DNA of 64,000 bases from Phycisphaerales bacterium (GCA_003141315.1 PLLP01000002.1:1-64000), one strand, 5' to 3'; positions 43,650 to 52,454 are shown, counted from the stretch's first letter. Program-made: numbers and translations. The notes: generated from the letters alone by a model not told the origin.

Positions 43650-43956
43650 TTTTTATTCTCCTTGATATTTCTCATATTTATTATTCGCCCGGCTATACCG
43701 CCGGGATTTTCAACGCCATAATAATACCAGAATCCCCCTCGAATCACAATCTTTAAGAATTTAGTGTTTAGGTTAGCCCGCACCCCTGCGGTGCGGGGTA
43801 TTTGTCGTTGTACTTGTCCGCCATTCGTGTGGAGGATTTAGCCCCCTTATTTATAAGGGGGTTGCCGTTTCTTTTTTTTATATTTAGCCCCACGTTTTAC
43901 GTGGGGTTGCTTTTTGTCGTTTGTTTAACCCCACCGCCGTCCGCCCCCTGCGTACC
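43650..43956. other. 307-base intergenic region filled by a hairpin array
   Basis: Between the Cys-rich gene and scpB there are three G/C-arm hairpins in a common sequence context, one degenerate TCCGCCATTCGTGTGGAGGA element at 43817-43836 and a T-rich run. No ORF is evident. The hairpins may terminate scpB transcription. Confidence 0.7.
43777..43910. repeat. array of three TAGCCCC...GGGGTT hairpins
   Basis: Hairpins lie at 43777-43798 (CCCGCACCCC arm), 43841-43864 (CCCCCTTAT arm) and 43886-43910 (CCCCACGT arm). Each is flanked by TTTAGC on one side and GTTGC or GTATTTGTCGTTG on the other, while stem sequences differ. The same design recurs in reverse orientation at 55270-55480. Confidence 0.85.
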
Positions 43957-44739
43957 TTAGGCGGATTCCGGTTTCTTCAATTCCTCGACCTTCGGCAAAT
44001 CCTTCAACGAATTTAGGCCGAAAACCTCCAGAAATTTCTTCGTCGTGCCGTATTGCATGGGTCTTCCCAGAATCTCCGCCCTGCCGACAATCTTCACAAG
44101 CCCCTTATACATCAGCGACCGGATTACCTCGCCGCACTGCACGCCGCGAATCGCCTCGATATCCGCCCTGATTATCGGCTGCTTATACGAAATTATCGCA
44201 AGCGTCTCCAGCGCAGCCGGGCTCAGCCTGCTGTCGCCGCGAACCGTTATCAGCTTTTTCAGCCAGTGGTCGAATACCGGCAGCGTAAGCATCTGGTAGC
44301 CGCCCGCAATCTGCTCAATCCGGAACGCGCTGCCGCCGGCTTGATACCGCTCATTCAAAGTATCCACGCACCGCCGAACCTGCGATGCGCTCGTCTCCGC
44401 AATCTTCGCAAGCCGCGACGCATTCAGCGATTCATCGCTTGCAAACAAAACCGCTTCCACCACCGCCTCCAGTGTCGGCGGAACTTCCTCAGGTGAATTG
44501 CCGGGACTATCTTCTTGTTTAGCCGTCGCCGGCACGGCGACGGTGTCTTCAATCTCCTCAGCCGCAGGCGAACCTAAAACGCCTTCCGGCTGGTCGTCCT
44601 CGAACTCCGAATCGTCGCCGCTTTCCGGCCTCTCTTTATCCTCACCGGCAGATTCCACCAAATCGTCATCTGACAATCCATCGAAATCCTTACCGCTTTC
44701 CTTTGCATCGAATTCTTCAAAATTTTCTTCTTGTCTCAT
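43957..44739 (-). CDS. scpB: segregation and condensation protein ScpB
   Basis: The 260-residue protein has an acidic, disordered N-terminal third followed by two winged-helix domains from about residue 90 (LEAVVEAVLFASDESLNASR, later SPAALETLAIISYKQPIIRA). ScpB forms the SMC-ScpAB condensin complex. I prefer the ATG at 44739: it overlaps the Nif3 gene stop as ATGA and has GGAAAC upstream. The alternative at 44751 has no ribosome-binding site. scpA is not adjacent. A GC palindrome is translated in the acidic N-terminus (44515-44544). Confidence 0.93.
   Translation of the reverse strand: MRQEENFEEFDAKESGKDFDGLSDDDLVESAGEDKERPESGDDSEFEDDQPEGVLGSPAAEEIEDTVAVPATAKQEDSPGNSPEEVPPTLEAVVEAVLFASDESLNASRLAKIAETSASQVRRCVDTLNERYQAGGSAFRIEQIAGGYQMLTLPVFDHWLKKLITVRGDSRLSPAALETLAIISYKQPIIRADIEAIRGVQCGEVIRSLMYKGLVKIVGRAEILGRPMQYGTTKKFLEVFGLNSLKDLPKVEELKKPESA
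44515..44544 (-). repeat. CCGTCGCC/GGCGACGG palindrome translated inside scpB
   Basis: The element is TTGTTTAG followed by a perfect palindrome with CCGTCGCC and GGCGACGG arms. Near-identical copies lie between genes at 55419-55449 and 60821-60853. In scpB it encodes TVAVPATAKQ in the disordered N-terminus. Confidence 0.88.
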
Positions 44740-45848
44740 ATTTGTTTCCATCTAAAGGGGTCCGTATCTTTTTTACTGATTTGAATCTTTATTTTCGGCA
44801 TTTGCCTCTGCAACTGTTTAGCCAATCTTTTAAGCACAAACCTTTCCGAAACCGTATGGCTCACGCACAGGCACGTCAATCCCGCTTCCTGCGCCGCAAT
44901 CGCCTCGTGATGTTTCAATTCGCCCGTAAGGTATAAATCCGCCTTCGCCGCAATCACATCGAAAATAAGTTTGCCGCACGCGCCCGCACAAACCGCCGCC
45001 TTCGACACCAGCCGATTCTCTTCGCCGACCACGCCGACAGCCTTCGCACCGGTCGCCCTTTTTACCTTCTCGATTATTTTAGCAACTTTTACCGGCGAAG
45101 GATACCCGCCTATCCTGCCAAGCCCTAATTTATCCGCCGGGTTGGAAAGCCTTATGCAGTCAAACGCCGGCACCTCATAAGGATGCGCCTTCTTCATCGC
45201 CGCTAAAACCGCTTCCAGTTTGTCGCTCGGCACAATCGTCTCGAACCTAATCTCATTTACCTTTTCCAATTTTCCCTTCCGTCCAATCGCCGGCCTCGAC
45301 CCCTTCATTGGCAAAAAGCTCCCTACGCCTTCGGCGCCGAATCCGCAGCGGCTGTAATTGCCGATATTGCCCGCGCCCGCCGCAAATGCCGCATCCGCCA
45401 CCTTCTTCGCCGAATCCGCCGGCACAAAAACCACAAGCTTATACAAAACTGCCGCCGCATCATCAACAAAATCGCCTATCGCCTTTCCGTTTTTTATCCC
45501 CACCATCTCCGCAAGTGCATCATTCACCCCGCCCCGCATTACATCCAGCGCAGTGTGAATCGAAAAGACCGCGATGTCCCTGCGAATCAACTGATAGATA
45601 ATATCGCCCTCTCCGCCGGCAACAACTTTTTTCAGGCCGTCCCATATCACCGGGTGATAACTGATAATCAAATCTGTTTTCCCCCTGCCCGCCTCCGCCA
45701 GCACTTCCGCCGTTATATCTATCGTAAGCAAAATCCGCTTCACTTCTTTGTTCGGGTTCCCCACTAAGAGGCCGACATTATCCCACGAAAGCGCCAATCT
45801 CCGCGGCGCAATCCCATCTATCATTCCCGCAATCTCTTTTACCTTCAT
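44736..45848 (-). CDS. Nif3-like dinuclear metal-centre protein
   Basis: The 370-residue protein has the Nif3/YbgI halves: N-terminal metal-ligand motifs (ALSWDNVGLLVGNP, ISYHPVIWDGLK, FSIHTALD) and C-terminal ones (LYLTGELKHHEAIAAQEAGL), separated by an inserted PII-like domain at about residues 135-230, as in longer bacterial members. The family binds two metal ions; its substrate is still debated. It overlaps scpB by four bases. Confidence 0.92.
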   Translation of the reverse strand: MKVKEIAGMIDGIAPRRLALSWDNVGLLVGNPNKEVKRILLTIDITAEVLAEAGRGKTDLIISYHPVIWDGLKKVVAGGEGDIIYQLIRRDIAVFSIHTALDVMRGGVNDALAEMVGIKNGKAIGDFVDDAAAVLYKLVVFVPADSAKKVADAAFAAGAGNIGNYSRCGFGAEGVGSFLPMKGSRPAIGRKGKLEKVNEIRFETIVPSDKLEAVLAAMKKAHPYEVPAFDCIRLSNPADKLGLGRIGGYPSPVKVAKIIEKVKRATGAKAVGVVGEENRLVSKAAVCAGACGKLIFDVIAAKADLYLTGELKHHEAIAAQEAGLTCLCVSHTVSERFVLKRLAKQLQRQMPKIKIQISKKDTDPFRWKQI

Positions 45849-45897
45849 TTTTAACCTTTCTTGCCTTTCACACCCTTCCCACTTCGCTCTTAGCCCT

Positions 45898-46755
45898 TCA
45901 CACCTTTTTTGCCCCGCATTCCTTTTTCACATAATCGTCGAACAACCCCAGCATCTTTTTCGCCACCAGCCCAACCCTGCCTGTGCCTACAACGTGCTTT
46001 TCGATTCCAACTACCGGCATCACCTTCATAATCACATTCGTCAAAAAAATCTCGTCAGCAGCCAATAAATCATCGATGCCCAAATCCTTTTCCTCTAATT
46101 TTATCTGATTTCTTTCCGCAATTTCGCAAACCGTCTTCCTCGCTATCCCCGATAGTACAGGCGTCGATAATCGCGGCGTATAAAGAGCAGAATCCTTAAC
46201 CAAAAACACATTGCTTATGCACCCTTCCGCCAAAACATTCCCCGTCGTGAACCAAAGCGATTCCGCCCCGCCCTTGTTGTGCGCATCCTGCAATGCGAGC
46301 ATCCTCGAAAAATAGCTCGTCGTCTTGTGCCCGCAGGTCGGCTCGCTTGTATTCTGTCTGAACGGGCAAAGCACAACCAAAATTCCCTTCTGATAAAACT
46401 CTCCAGGATAGCCCTGCAATCCCGTCGCAGCTACCAGCAGCGTCGATTTGCGATTATCCGAAGCCATCGCCCCGCCTGTCAGTGTCAAACGCAATCGCGC
46501 ATCGACAAACCCGTTCGCCTGCAAAACCGCATAAACCGCATCCGTCATATATTTTTTGTCGAAGCTGTTATAAATGGAAAGAGCCTTTGCGCTCGCAAAT
46601 AATCTGTCCAAATGGTCATCTAAGCGGAACACCACGCCGTTCTCGCACCGCATCGTCTCGAACAGCCCGCTGCCGTACAAAAACCCGCTGTCATTCGCCG
46701 CCACAACAGCCTTGCCCGCATCAACCAAACCGTCATTCAAAAATACTTTGTCCAA
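45898..46755 (-). CDS. pabC: class IV PLP aminotransferase, probable 4-amino-4-deoxychorismate lyase
   Basis: The 285-residue protein is a fold-type IV PLP enzyme, with YGSGLFETMRCENGVVFRLD near the N-terminus, the PLP Lys in GHKTTSYFSRML and a cofactor-site EGCISNVFLVKD. The fold also serves branched-chain aminotransferases. The next gene upstream on the strand is pabB, so the deoxychorismate lyase that makes 4-aminobenzoate for folate is the best reading. Confidence 0.82.
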   Translation of the reverse strand: MDKVFLNDGLVDAGKAVVAANDSGFLYGSGLFETMRCENGVVFRLDDHLDRLFASAKALSIYNSFDKKYMTDAVYAVLQANGFVDARLRLTLTGGAMASDNRKSTLLVAATGLQGYPGEFYQKGILVVLCPFRQNTSEPTCGHKTTSYFSRMLALQDAHNKGGAESLWFTTGNVLAEGCISNVFLVKDSALYTPRLSTPVLSGIARKTVCEIAERNQIKLEEKDLGIDDLLAADEIFLTNVIMKVMPVVGIEKHVVGTGRVGLVAKKMLGLFDDYVKKECGAKKV

Positions 46756-46821
46756 TTTCGCACCTCTGCTGTTTGTAAAATCAAAGATTAAAAAGCAAAA
46801 ATAAAAAATACATATAAAAAA

Positions 46822-48414
46822 TCAAAATTTATCAGCAGCACAGGAATTCAATTTTTGATTTTTTATTTTCTTCTCCACGCTATACGCTAAACTAACTGCT
46901 TTTATTCCCGTCAATAATGCTTTTGCCTTAACAAGCGTTTCTTCCCATTCGTCTTCCGGCTTGGAGTCCGCGACTATCCCGCCGCCGGTCTGCACAAAAG
47001 CTTTTCCGCCCTTAATGATAACCGTCCGTATCGCTATATTCAAGCTCGCCGAAGGCGGATTTCCATCAATGCCTATAAAACCGATACTACCCGTATAAAC
47101 GCCCCGCTGCATCGGTTCGAGCTCATCTATAATTTTCATCGCCGCCACCTTCGGCGCACCCGTAATCGAACCGCCAGGAAACATCGCACGCAAACAATCG
47201 CAAAAATCCACGCCGCTCCGCAGCCGCCCCTCAACTGTCGCAACCGCATGAAAAACCGTCGGATACGTCTCAATCGTTCGCGGCTGAACCACTCCCCTGC
47301 TGCCCGGCACACAAATTCGCGATAAGTCGTTGCGTTCGAGGTCGATTATCATATTCAGCTCCGCCTGCTCCTTTTCGCTTCTGACAAGCTCGTCGTAATT
47401 TTTCTCATTAACCTTTTTGCCTTCTCCTTCTTCGCTAACTCTCGGCCTTGTCCCTTTTATAGGCTTGGTGCTGATGACCCCGTTGTTAATCGTCAAAAAC
47501 ATTTCCGGCGATGCGCTCACAATCGCAAAATCCCCCCCGCCAATATACGCCGAATACCCGCACGGATTAAACCGGTTCTGCCATTGAAAAAATTCTATCG
47601 GCTGCGACAAAAATTCGCTCTCGAACCGCTGCGAAAAATTCACCTGATAAACATCCCCGTCAATTATATATTTCTTTATTTTTTCCGCCGCCCGCAGATA
47701 ATAATCCTTATCCATATTGCAGCCGACATTTGCCTGTGGTGAGCCTGCCGAATCCAAAAATTTCTGTTCACCAAATACCGCCTCTTTGGATTCCTTAATC
47801 GCTAATTCCTGCGACCGGCTCAAAATTCTCTCTAACCCCGCAATCTTTTCTTCCGCCTTCGCCAAGACTACGGCGGACAAATCCGCATTCTGCTCGTCAA
47901 CCGGCAGCTCCAGCGCAATCAGCCAACACTCTTTACGCCTGTGGTCATACACAATAACCCTGTCATAAAAACAAAGCCGAATCAATGGCAATTGCAACTC
48001 ATCGTCATTTTGTCGATGCCTGCAGCTCGCCGGCTCAATAAATTTACCCAATTCATATCCGAAATAGCCAATCCACCCGCCTGCAAAAATACCGTCGAGG
48101 ATACTCCCGGAATTTCCCCCCGTAAGTTTATACTTATTCAAAACCCGCCTTAGTTTCTCGAATGGATTTTTGTCCCCCGCTTCGAATTTGAAAATCTCAA
48201 CAGGCTTCGCCGCCCAATAGCTAAAGCCGTCCCCATTTTCTTTCGCAGCGTTTCCGCCGAGTATCGATGGGCTTTCAAGTTGTGCAAAGAATAAATTAAG
48301 CGAATCGAGGCCGATTGCCCCCGTGATTTTTTTACACACCCGCCTGCAAAAAATTGTGTTTTTTGTGTCCACATTCCTTTGGTGAATCTGTTGAACAATT
48401 GCTGACGTATCCAT
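46822..48414 (-). CDS. pabB: aminodeoxychorismate synthase component I
   Basis: The 530-residue protein has the anthranilate synthase-like N-domain and a C-terminal chorismate-binding domain with the PabB-type KPIKGTRPR motif (TrpE enzymes usually lack this Lys) and MFPGGSITGAPKVAAMKIID. It makes aminodeoxychorismate from chorismate and ammonia. The start at 48414 overlaps the deoC stop as TGATG; an open frame reaching 48642 is an artefact that runs back through deoC. The middle contains translated dispersed repeats (47731-47755 and 47856-47886). pabA is not in the window. Confidence 0.92.
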   Translation of the reverse strand: MDTSAIVQQIHQRNVDTKNTIFCRRVCKKITGAIGLDSLNLFFAQLESPSILGGNAAKENGDGFSYWAAKPVEIFKFEAGDKNPFEKLRRVLNKYKLTGGNSGSILDGIFAGGWIGYFGYELGKFIEPASCRHRQNDDELQLPLIRLCFYDRVIVYDHRRKECWLIALELPVDEQNADLSAVVLAKAEEKIAGLERILSRSQELAIKESKEAVFGEQKFLDSAGSPQANVGCNMDKDYYLRAAEKIKKYIIDGDVYQVNFSQRFESEFLSQPIEFFQWQNRFNPCGYSAYIGGGDFAIVSASPEMFLTINNGVISTKPIKGTRPRVSEEGEGKKVNEKNYDELVRSEKEQAELNMIIDLERNDLSRICVPGSRGVVQPRTIETYPTVFHAVATVEGRLRSGVDFCDCLRAMFPGGSITGAPKVAAMKIIDELEPMQRGVYTGSIGFIGIDGNPPSASLNIAIRTVIIKGGKAFVQTGGGIVADSKPEDEWEETLVKAKALLTGIKAVSLAYSVEKKIKNQKLNSCAADKF

Positions 48415-49094
48415 CAGAACCGCCCCGCCGCAAATTCCTTTATAATCTGAATGCCCGCCGATGTGCCAATCCGGTCCGCCCCCGCCTCTATAAATTCGAG
48501 AACCTGTTTTGCCGTCCTTATTCCGCCCGCCGCCTTGACCTTGCAGTGCGGCGCAGCCTCTTTCATCAGCCGAACGTCCGCTGTCGTCGCTCCGCCAGCT
48601 GCGTGCATCCCCGTGCTTGTCTTCACAAAATCCACCCTGCACCGGTCAGCCGCCTCACAGGCAAATCGCTTCTGCTCATCCGTCAGCGCCGCCGCCTCTA
48701 TAATCACCTTCAGCAAAACTGCCGGCCTCATCGAACGGCAAACCTGCAAAACCTCGTTCATCTGCTTAACCAAAAATCGCTCATCGCCCTCGATTATAGC
48801 CGCCAAATCCGCCACCATATCAATCTCACCCGCCCCTGCGAAAATCGCATCCTTCGCCGCCGCTGCCTTCGCCTTTGTCGAATCCGCTCCCAAAGGCAGA
48901 CTCACTACCGCATCAACCTTGACGCCGGTTCTGTGAAGTATATCCGCCGCCAAACCCACCCATCGCCCGTTCACCGACACCGAATAAAATTGATACTCTT
49001 TCGCCTCTTCGCAAAGCTTTTTTATATCGCCGCTCGTCGCCGTCGCCGACAATAACGTATGGTCAATAATTTTCGCTAACTGCTTTTCATCCAT
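48414..49094 (-). CDS. deoC: deoxyribose-phosphate aldolase
   Basis: The 226-residue protein is a class I aldolase with the Schiff-base Lys in VDFVKTSTGMHAAGGA and the second conserved Lys in KVKAAGGIRTAKQVLEF. It cleaves 2-deoxyribose 5-phosphate to glyceraldehyde 3-phosphate and acetaldehyde. It overlaps pabB by one base and follows by five bases a gene with a deoxyribosyltransferase-like domain, which suggests a nucleoside-salvage pair. Confidence 0.95.
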   Translation of the reverse strand: MDEKQLAKIIDHTLLSATATSGDIKKLCEEAKEYQFYSVSVNGRWVGLAADILHRTGVKVDAVVSLPLGADSTKAKAAAAKDAIFAGAGEIDMVADLAAIIEGDERFLVKQMNEVLQVCRSMRPAVLLKVIIEAAALTDEQKRFACEAADRCRVDFVKTSTGMHAAGGATTADVRLMKEAAPHCKVKAAGGIRTAKQVLEFIEAGADRIGTSAGIQIIKEFAAGRF

Positions 49095-49099
49095 AATTT

Positions 49100-50311
49100 T
49101 TATTTCCGCTCATAACCCTTCTTCGCGAAAAACCCCATCGCTTCATCGACCCCGCCGAAAACCTTCGTCGCCGTCTGCGTCACAAAAACCGAGGGCCTCT
49201 GCTTCGCGGGCCATATAACAAAAACTTCCTTCGCCGACTCGTGCGCGTGCTGCAGTTCCCGCTCCACCCCGCTCGAAATCGCCGCCCTGCCGTCCGCAAT
49301 CGTCGGTATAAAACTCACTATCATATCAGCCTGGTCTATCAGCATAAAATCCCTCGCATACGTCTGGCTGTTAATATCCCGCTCAATCTCCAAAACCTGC
49401 CCCGTCTCCAAGCGAATTGTTTTGCCGAGGCTTTTGGCCCCGTTAGAGAAAGCCGCTGATTTTAATTGGTGGTCATTACTGCTTAAAGACGACGGTTGGT
49501 TAATGCCGCCGACGGTGGATTCTCTAACGGGGTTGGCTTCGAGGAATCCCTGCCCCTGCTCTTTCGCCCTGTGTGCGTATATCGGCAGATATGATTCTTC
49601 GAGGTCGCCGGGGTCAAAACAAATAAAATGCTCCTTCATCGCCCGCCTGAAATTACCGATTTCGCCCCGCACCATTTCCATATCCGCCACCGCCGTCATC
49701 GGAAAACTCAGATACGCTTTTTTCCGTTCCGGCTCGAAAAGAAGCCTGTAAAACATCTCCGTCGTCTCGTTCTCCTCGCCCCGCGCAACACAGTAAAACG
49801 GAACCGCCTCATCGATGCCCCTGCCCAGCATCTCCGTGCATATAATCTCCTCTTCCCGCCATACGATTAAATCCTTCAGCGTATGCTCGACTGAATGTTC
49901 CTTCGCCAGCCGCGTATGCAGCGCCGCCACCCCGTCAATAAGACAAACATATAAATCCGCGCCGAGCTGCCGCATCTGGTCAAAATCCACCGCTGGAAAA
50001 AGCCCGTGCCGCCACCGGAACGTGGCGTGCGTATTGACGATAATATTTTTCGCTCCGCCAACACGCCGGCTGCTCTTCGACTTTTTCGCCTTCGCGATAA
50101 TATCCTTAAAAACGCTCCTGCGGAGCGAATGCAGCCTCTTTAGCGGTATATCGAGAATCCTGCCCGCACCAATATCCGGCGCCTCCGCGTACATCCTGTC
50201 GCCGACATTGAATAGCTGAACGTCTTTACCCCGCTGGCCCGCCAGCTCGCAGACCTTTTGCAGGTAGCTTTTCTTATCCAGCCCGACCATTCCCGTCACA
50301 ACTACAATCAT
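49100..50311 (-). CDS. P-loop kinase-like protein with deoxyribosyltransferase-like C-terminus
   Basis: The 403-residue protein starts MIVVVTGMVGLDKKSYLQKV, a degenerate adenylate-kinase-like P-loop with later FNVGDRMY and ICTEMLGRG elements. From about residue 195 it changes to a Rossmann-like fold (KAYLSFPMTAVADMEMVRGE, then DQADMIVSFIPTI and SSGVERELQHAHE), reminiscent of nucleoside 2-deoxyribosyltransferases. About residues 261-293 (VRESTVGGIN and on) are encoded by a 95-base insertion element with its 4-base duplication, in frame. It is directly upstream of deoC. Function is unknown; nucleotide salvage or sensing is plausible. Domain calls are pattern-based. Confidence 0.8.
   Translation of the reverse strand: MIVVVTGMVGLDKKSYLQKVCELAGQRGKDVQLFNVGDRMYAEAPDIGAGRILDIPLKRLHSLRRSVFKDIIAKAKKSKSSRRVGGAKNIIVNTHATFRWRHGLFPAVDFDQMRQLGADLYVCLIDGVAALHTRLAKEHSVEHTLKDLIVWREEEIICTEMLGRGIDEAVPFYCVARGEENETTEMFYRLLFEPERKKAYLSFPMTAVADMEMVRGEIGNFRRAMKEHFICFDPGDLEESYLPIYAHRAKEQGQGFLEANPVRESTVGGINQPSSLSSNDHQLKSAAFSNGAKSLGKTIRLETGQVLEIERDINSQTYARDFMLIDQADMIVSFIPTIADGRAAISSGVERELQHAHESAKEVFVIWPAKQRPSVFVTQTATKVFGGVDEAMGFFAKKGYERK
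49438..49532 (-). mobile_element. 95-base MITE-like element inserted in frame in the P-loop gene
   Basis: CCCCGTTAGAGAA at 49438-49450 and TTCTCTAACGGGG at 49520-49532 are perfect 13-base inverted repeats. TTGG lies immediately outside both ends (49434-49437 and 49533-49536), as expected for a 4-base target duplication. Element plus one duplication is 99 bases, a multiple of three, so the host frame is preserved with 33 extra codons. There is no transposase. A related end fragment (CGTTAGAGAATCCGCCG) lies at 23912-23928. Confidence 0.82.
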
Positions 50312-50393
50312 TTATTTAGACCCCAGACTCAAGACTCAAGACCCAGGACAACAAACTCGCCGTAGAGGCCTCTGATTTTTCTATCCGCTCCAC

Positions 50394-50553
50394 GTCGAAG
50401 ATCCGCCATTCGTATGGCGGACTCTACGCTATTTTCGATATTAAACCAGAAACTCCCCCTTTAGAAAAGATTTATCTCTCCCCTTCTTTGCTCCCGAATT
50501 AGTCGTTAGTCCGCCACATTTTCGCCGAAGGCGAATCCGCCGCAGGCGGACTG
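50394..50553. repeat. two palindromic repeats between the P-loop gene and a hypothetical gene
   Basis: At 50394-50420 is a 27-base unit of the flgA type (GTCGAAGATCCGCC...TGGCGG). At 50506-50550 lies TTAGTCCGCCACATTTTCGC followed by nested GGCGAA/TCCGCC palindromes; its first 22 bases recur exactly at 52486-52507. A GACTCAAGACTCAAGACC tract precedes them at 50325-50345. Confidence 0.85.
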
Positions 50554-50579
50554 ACTTCTGTCTTTGGCCTTACGTCTTT

Positions 50580-51101
50580 CTATTTGATTTCGAACTCAAC
50601 AGGGTCGGCCAAAACAGAGAGAGTCGAATATTTGTCAATGTTGAGTTTATCTATCCGAACTATAACCTTATATTTCCCTGGAAGCCATTCGTCTCTGAGC
50701 TTCCATTTCCGCGCATCTGTTCGGATAATAAGCTTCCCACCGGATTTGACTTCACAACTTCTCATTCCTGAAATCGTCTTGGGGACTTCCATTTTGGGCC
50801 TCGAAAGGTAAAGACTGCCCGGCTTGTTATCTCGATAAATATCTACAAGGGAAACGTTACAGGTCTCGCCATTCCAATCATTTGGTATCAGTGAAAATGT
50901 GGAAAGGTAAATCGAGGAAGGCAGGCCGTTCGACACTGTTATGTCCAAAGGTATTGCTTCTCCTCTTTTTACGGTCTTAAGACTTACATCAGCACTAACT
51001 ACAACCGGTATTTGTCGTTCTTCCTTTCCCCGTGTTTCGCTCGCAATTGCTATCAAGCAAACTCCGAGAATCAGAAATACGAGAATGTACTTTTTGAACA
51101 T
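50580..51101 (-). CDS. exported hypothetical protein with Ig-like fold
   Basis: The 173-residue protein has a signal peptide of about 25 residues (MFKKYILVFLILGVCLIAIA) and a beta-rich body (DVSLKTVKRGEAIPLDITVS, later LPGKYKVIVRIDKLN) typical of small immunoglobulin-like domains. The start at 51101 has AGGAG nine bases upstream; 20 codons further upstream in the same frame lack one. Base composition is lower in G+C than the neighbours. I recognise no family. It has its own plausible promoter at 51160-51189. Confidence 0.78.
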   Translation of the reverse strand: MFKKYILVFLILGVCLIAIASETRGKEERQIPVVVSADVSLKTVKRGEAIPLDITVSNGLPSSIYLSTFSLIPNDWNGETCNVSLVDIYRDNKPGSLYLSRPKMEVPKTISGMRSCEVKSGGKLIIRTDARKWKLRDEWLPGKYKVIVRIDKLNIDKYSTLSVLADPVEFEIK

Positions 51102-51159
51102 TGGCTGTTCTCCTTTCTTAAAGCCAAAGTTAAACGTCAGCTTCTTCCAAACGCGTAGC

Positions 51160-51189
51160 AATTTACCATCAGTTGAAATAAATTGTCAA
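51160..51189 (-). promoter_or_regulatory. possible sigma-70 promoter for the exported hypothetical protein
   Basis: On the minus strand TTGACA is followed after 18 bases by TAAATT. The -35 is perfect and the -10 matches four of six. Transcription would start about 50 bases before the ATG. Confidence 0.5.
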
Positions 51190-51317
51190 GCAGTTAAACT
51201 ACGTATGCGCTCCAACCGCCTCTCATTTGAGTATTATCAAAAATTGCTGTTCTGCCTTCATTCTGGCTTCTGGCTTCTGAATTCTGTCTTTGGTCTTGCG
51301 TCTTGAGTCTTGTGTCT

Positions 51318-52418
51318 TTACAGGTTTTTGAGGCGTTGCTGCCTGTCGTAATCGCGAAGGGCTGTTATAAGATCATCCATACCGCCTGCAATAATCTTGT
51401 CGAGCGTATAAAGCGACAAATTTATCCTGTGGTCCGTCACGCGGTTCTGCGGAAAATTATACGTGCGAATCTTCTCGCTGCGGTCGCCAGAGCCAATCAT
51501 TTTTTTCCGCTGCGATTCGCGCTCCGCGGTTTTTTGGCCCTGGAAATGCTCATACACCCTGCTTCGCAAAATTCGCCAAGCCTTGGCGCGGTTTTTGTGC
51601 TGGCTCTTGTCCTCGCGCATATTCACGGTAATGCCGGTCGGCGTATGTTCGAGCCTGATTGCGGAACTTACCTTATTAACGTTCTGCCCGCCCGGCCCGC
51701 CCGCACGGCTCACGTGCTCGATAACGTCGCTCGGGTTTATTTGTATATCGACTTCTTCCGGCTCGGGCAGCACCGCCACCGTTGCCGCCGACGTATGAAC
51801 GCGGCCCTGCGATTCCGTTTCCGGCACACGCTGGACGCGATGCCCGCCGCTTTCATAGCCGAGAGTCGCCCACACGCCCTGCCCTTTTATTCCGAGTATC
51901 GCCTCGCGAAATCCGCCGCGGTCGGTCGTGCTGAAATCCAAAACCTCCACCGACCACCGCTTGCCCTCCGCGTATTTGACATACATATTATACAAGTCGC
52001 GCGCGAAAAGCGCAGCCTCCTCGCCGCCGGTGCCTGCCCGTATCTCCATTATAACCGAGCCAATCCCCGCATCGTCCGCCATAACTAATATATCGCGCAA
52101 TTCAACCAGCAGGTTGTCGCACTTCGCACCAAGCTCCGCAATCTCCGCGCCGGCCATCTCCTTCAGTTCCGCCTCCGCCGACCCGTCCGCCAGAATCTTT
52201 CCCGACTCTGCTATATCGCCCGCGATTTTTTTATACTCGCGGTATTTCGTCACTAAAGATCGCAGCTTCCCCTGCTCTTTCGAAAGCGCGATAATCTTTC
52301 CCGAATCCGCGGAAATCGCAGGGTCCGAAATCTCCTTTTCGAGCTGGCTGTGGCGGGCATCGAACTCATCGAGTTTCCCGATTAGCAACTGCTTTTCATT
52401 TTCCAAAACTTGTGCCAT
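51318..52418 (-). CDS. prfA: peptide chain release factor 1
   Basis: The 366-residue protein has the GGQ catalytic loop (SRAGGPGGQNVNKVSSAIRL) and the RF1-type P-x-T recognition motif (QRVPETESQG), so it reads UAA and UAG. It is downstream of rpmE on the same strand, a common bacterial order, and separated from it by a terminator and repeats. Confidence 0.97.
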   Translation of the reverse strand: MAQVLENEKQLLIGKLDEFDARHSQLEKEISDPAISADSGKIIALSKEQGKLRSLVTKYREYKKIAGDIAESGKILADGSAEAELKEMAGAEIAELGAKCDNLLVELRDILVMADDAGIGSVIMEIRAGTGGEEAALFARDLYNMYVKYAEGKRWSVEVLDFSTTDRGGFREAILGIKGQGVWATLGYESGGHRVQRVPETESQGRVHTSAATVAVLPEPEEVDIQINPSDVIEHVSRAGGPGGQNVNKVSSAIRLEHTPTGITVNMREDKSQHKNRAKAWRILRSRVYEHFQGQKTAERESQRKKMIGSGDRSEKIRTYNFPQNRVTDHRINLSLYTLDKIIAGGMDDLITALRDYDRQQRLKNL

Positions 52419-52454
52419 AAGAATTAGTATTTAGTATTCAGTATATAGTTATTA

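Noticed and set aside
48415-48642. Upstream extension of pabB
   Set aside because: It lies wholly inside deoC in another frame; the TGATG overlap gives a better start.
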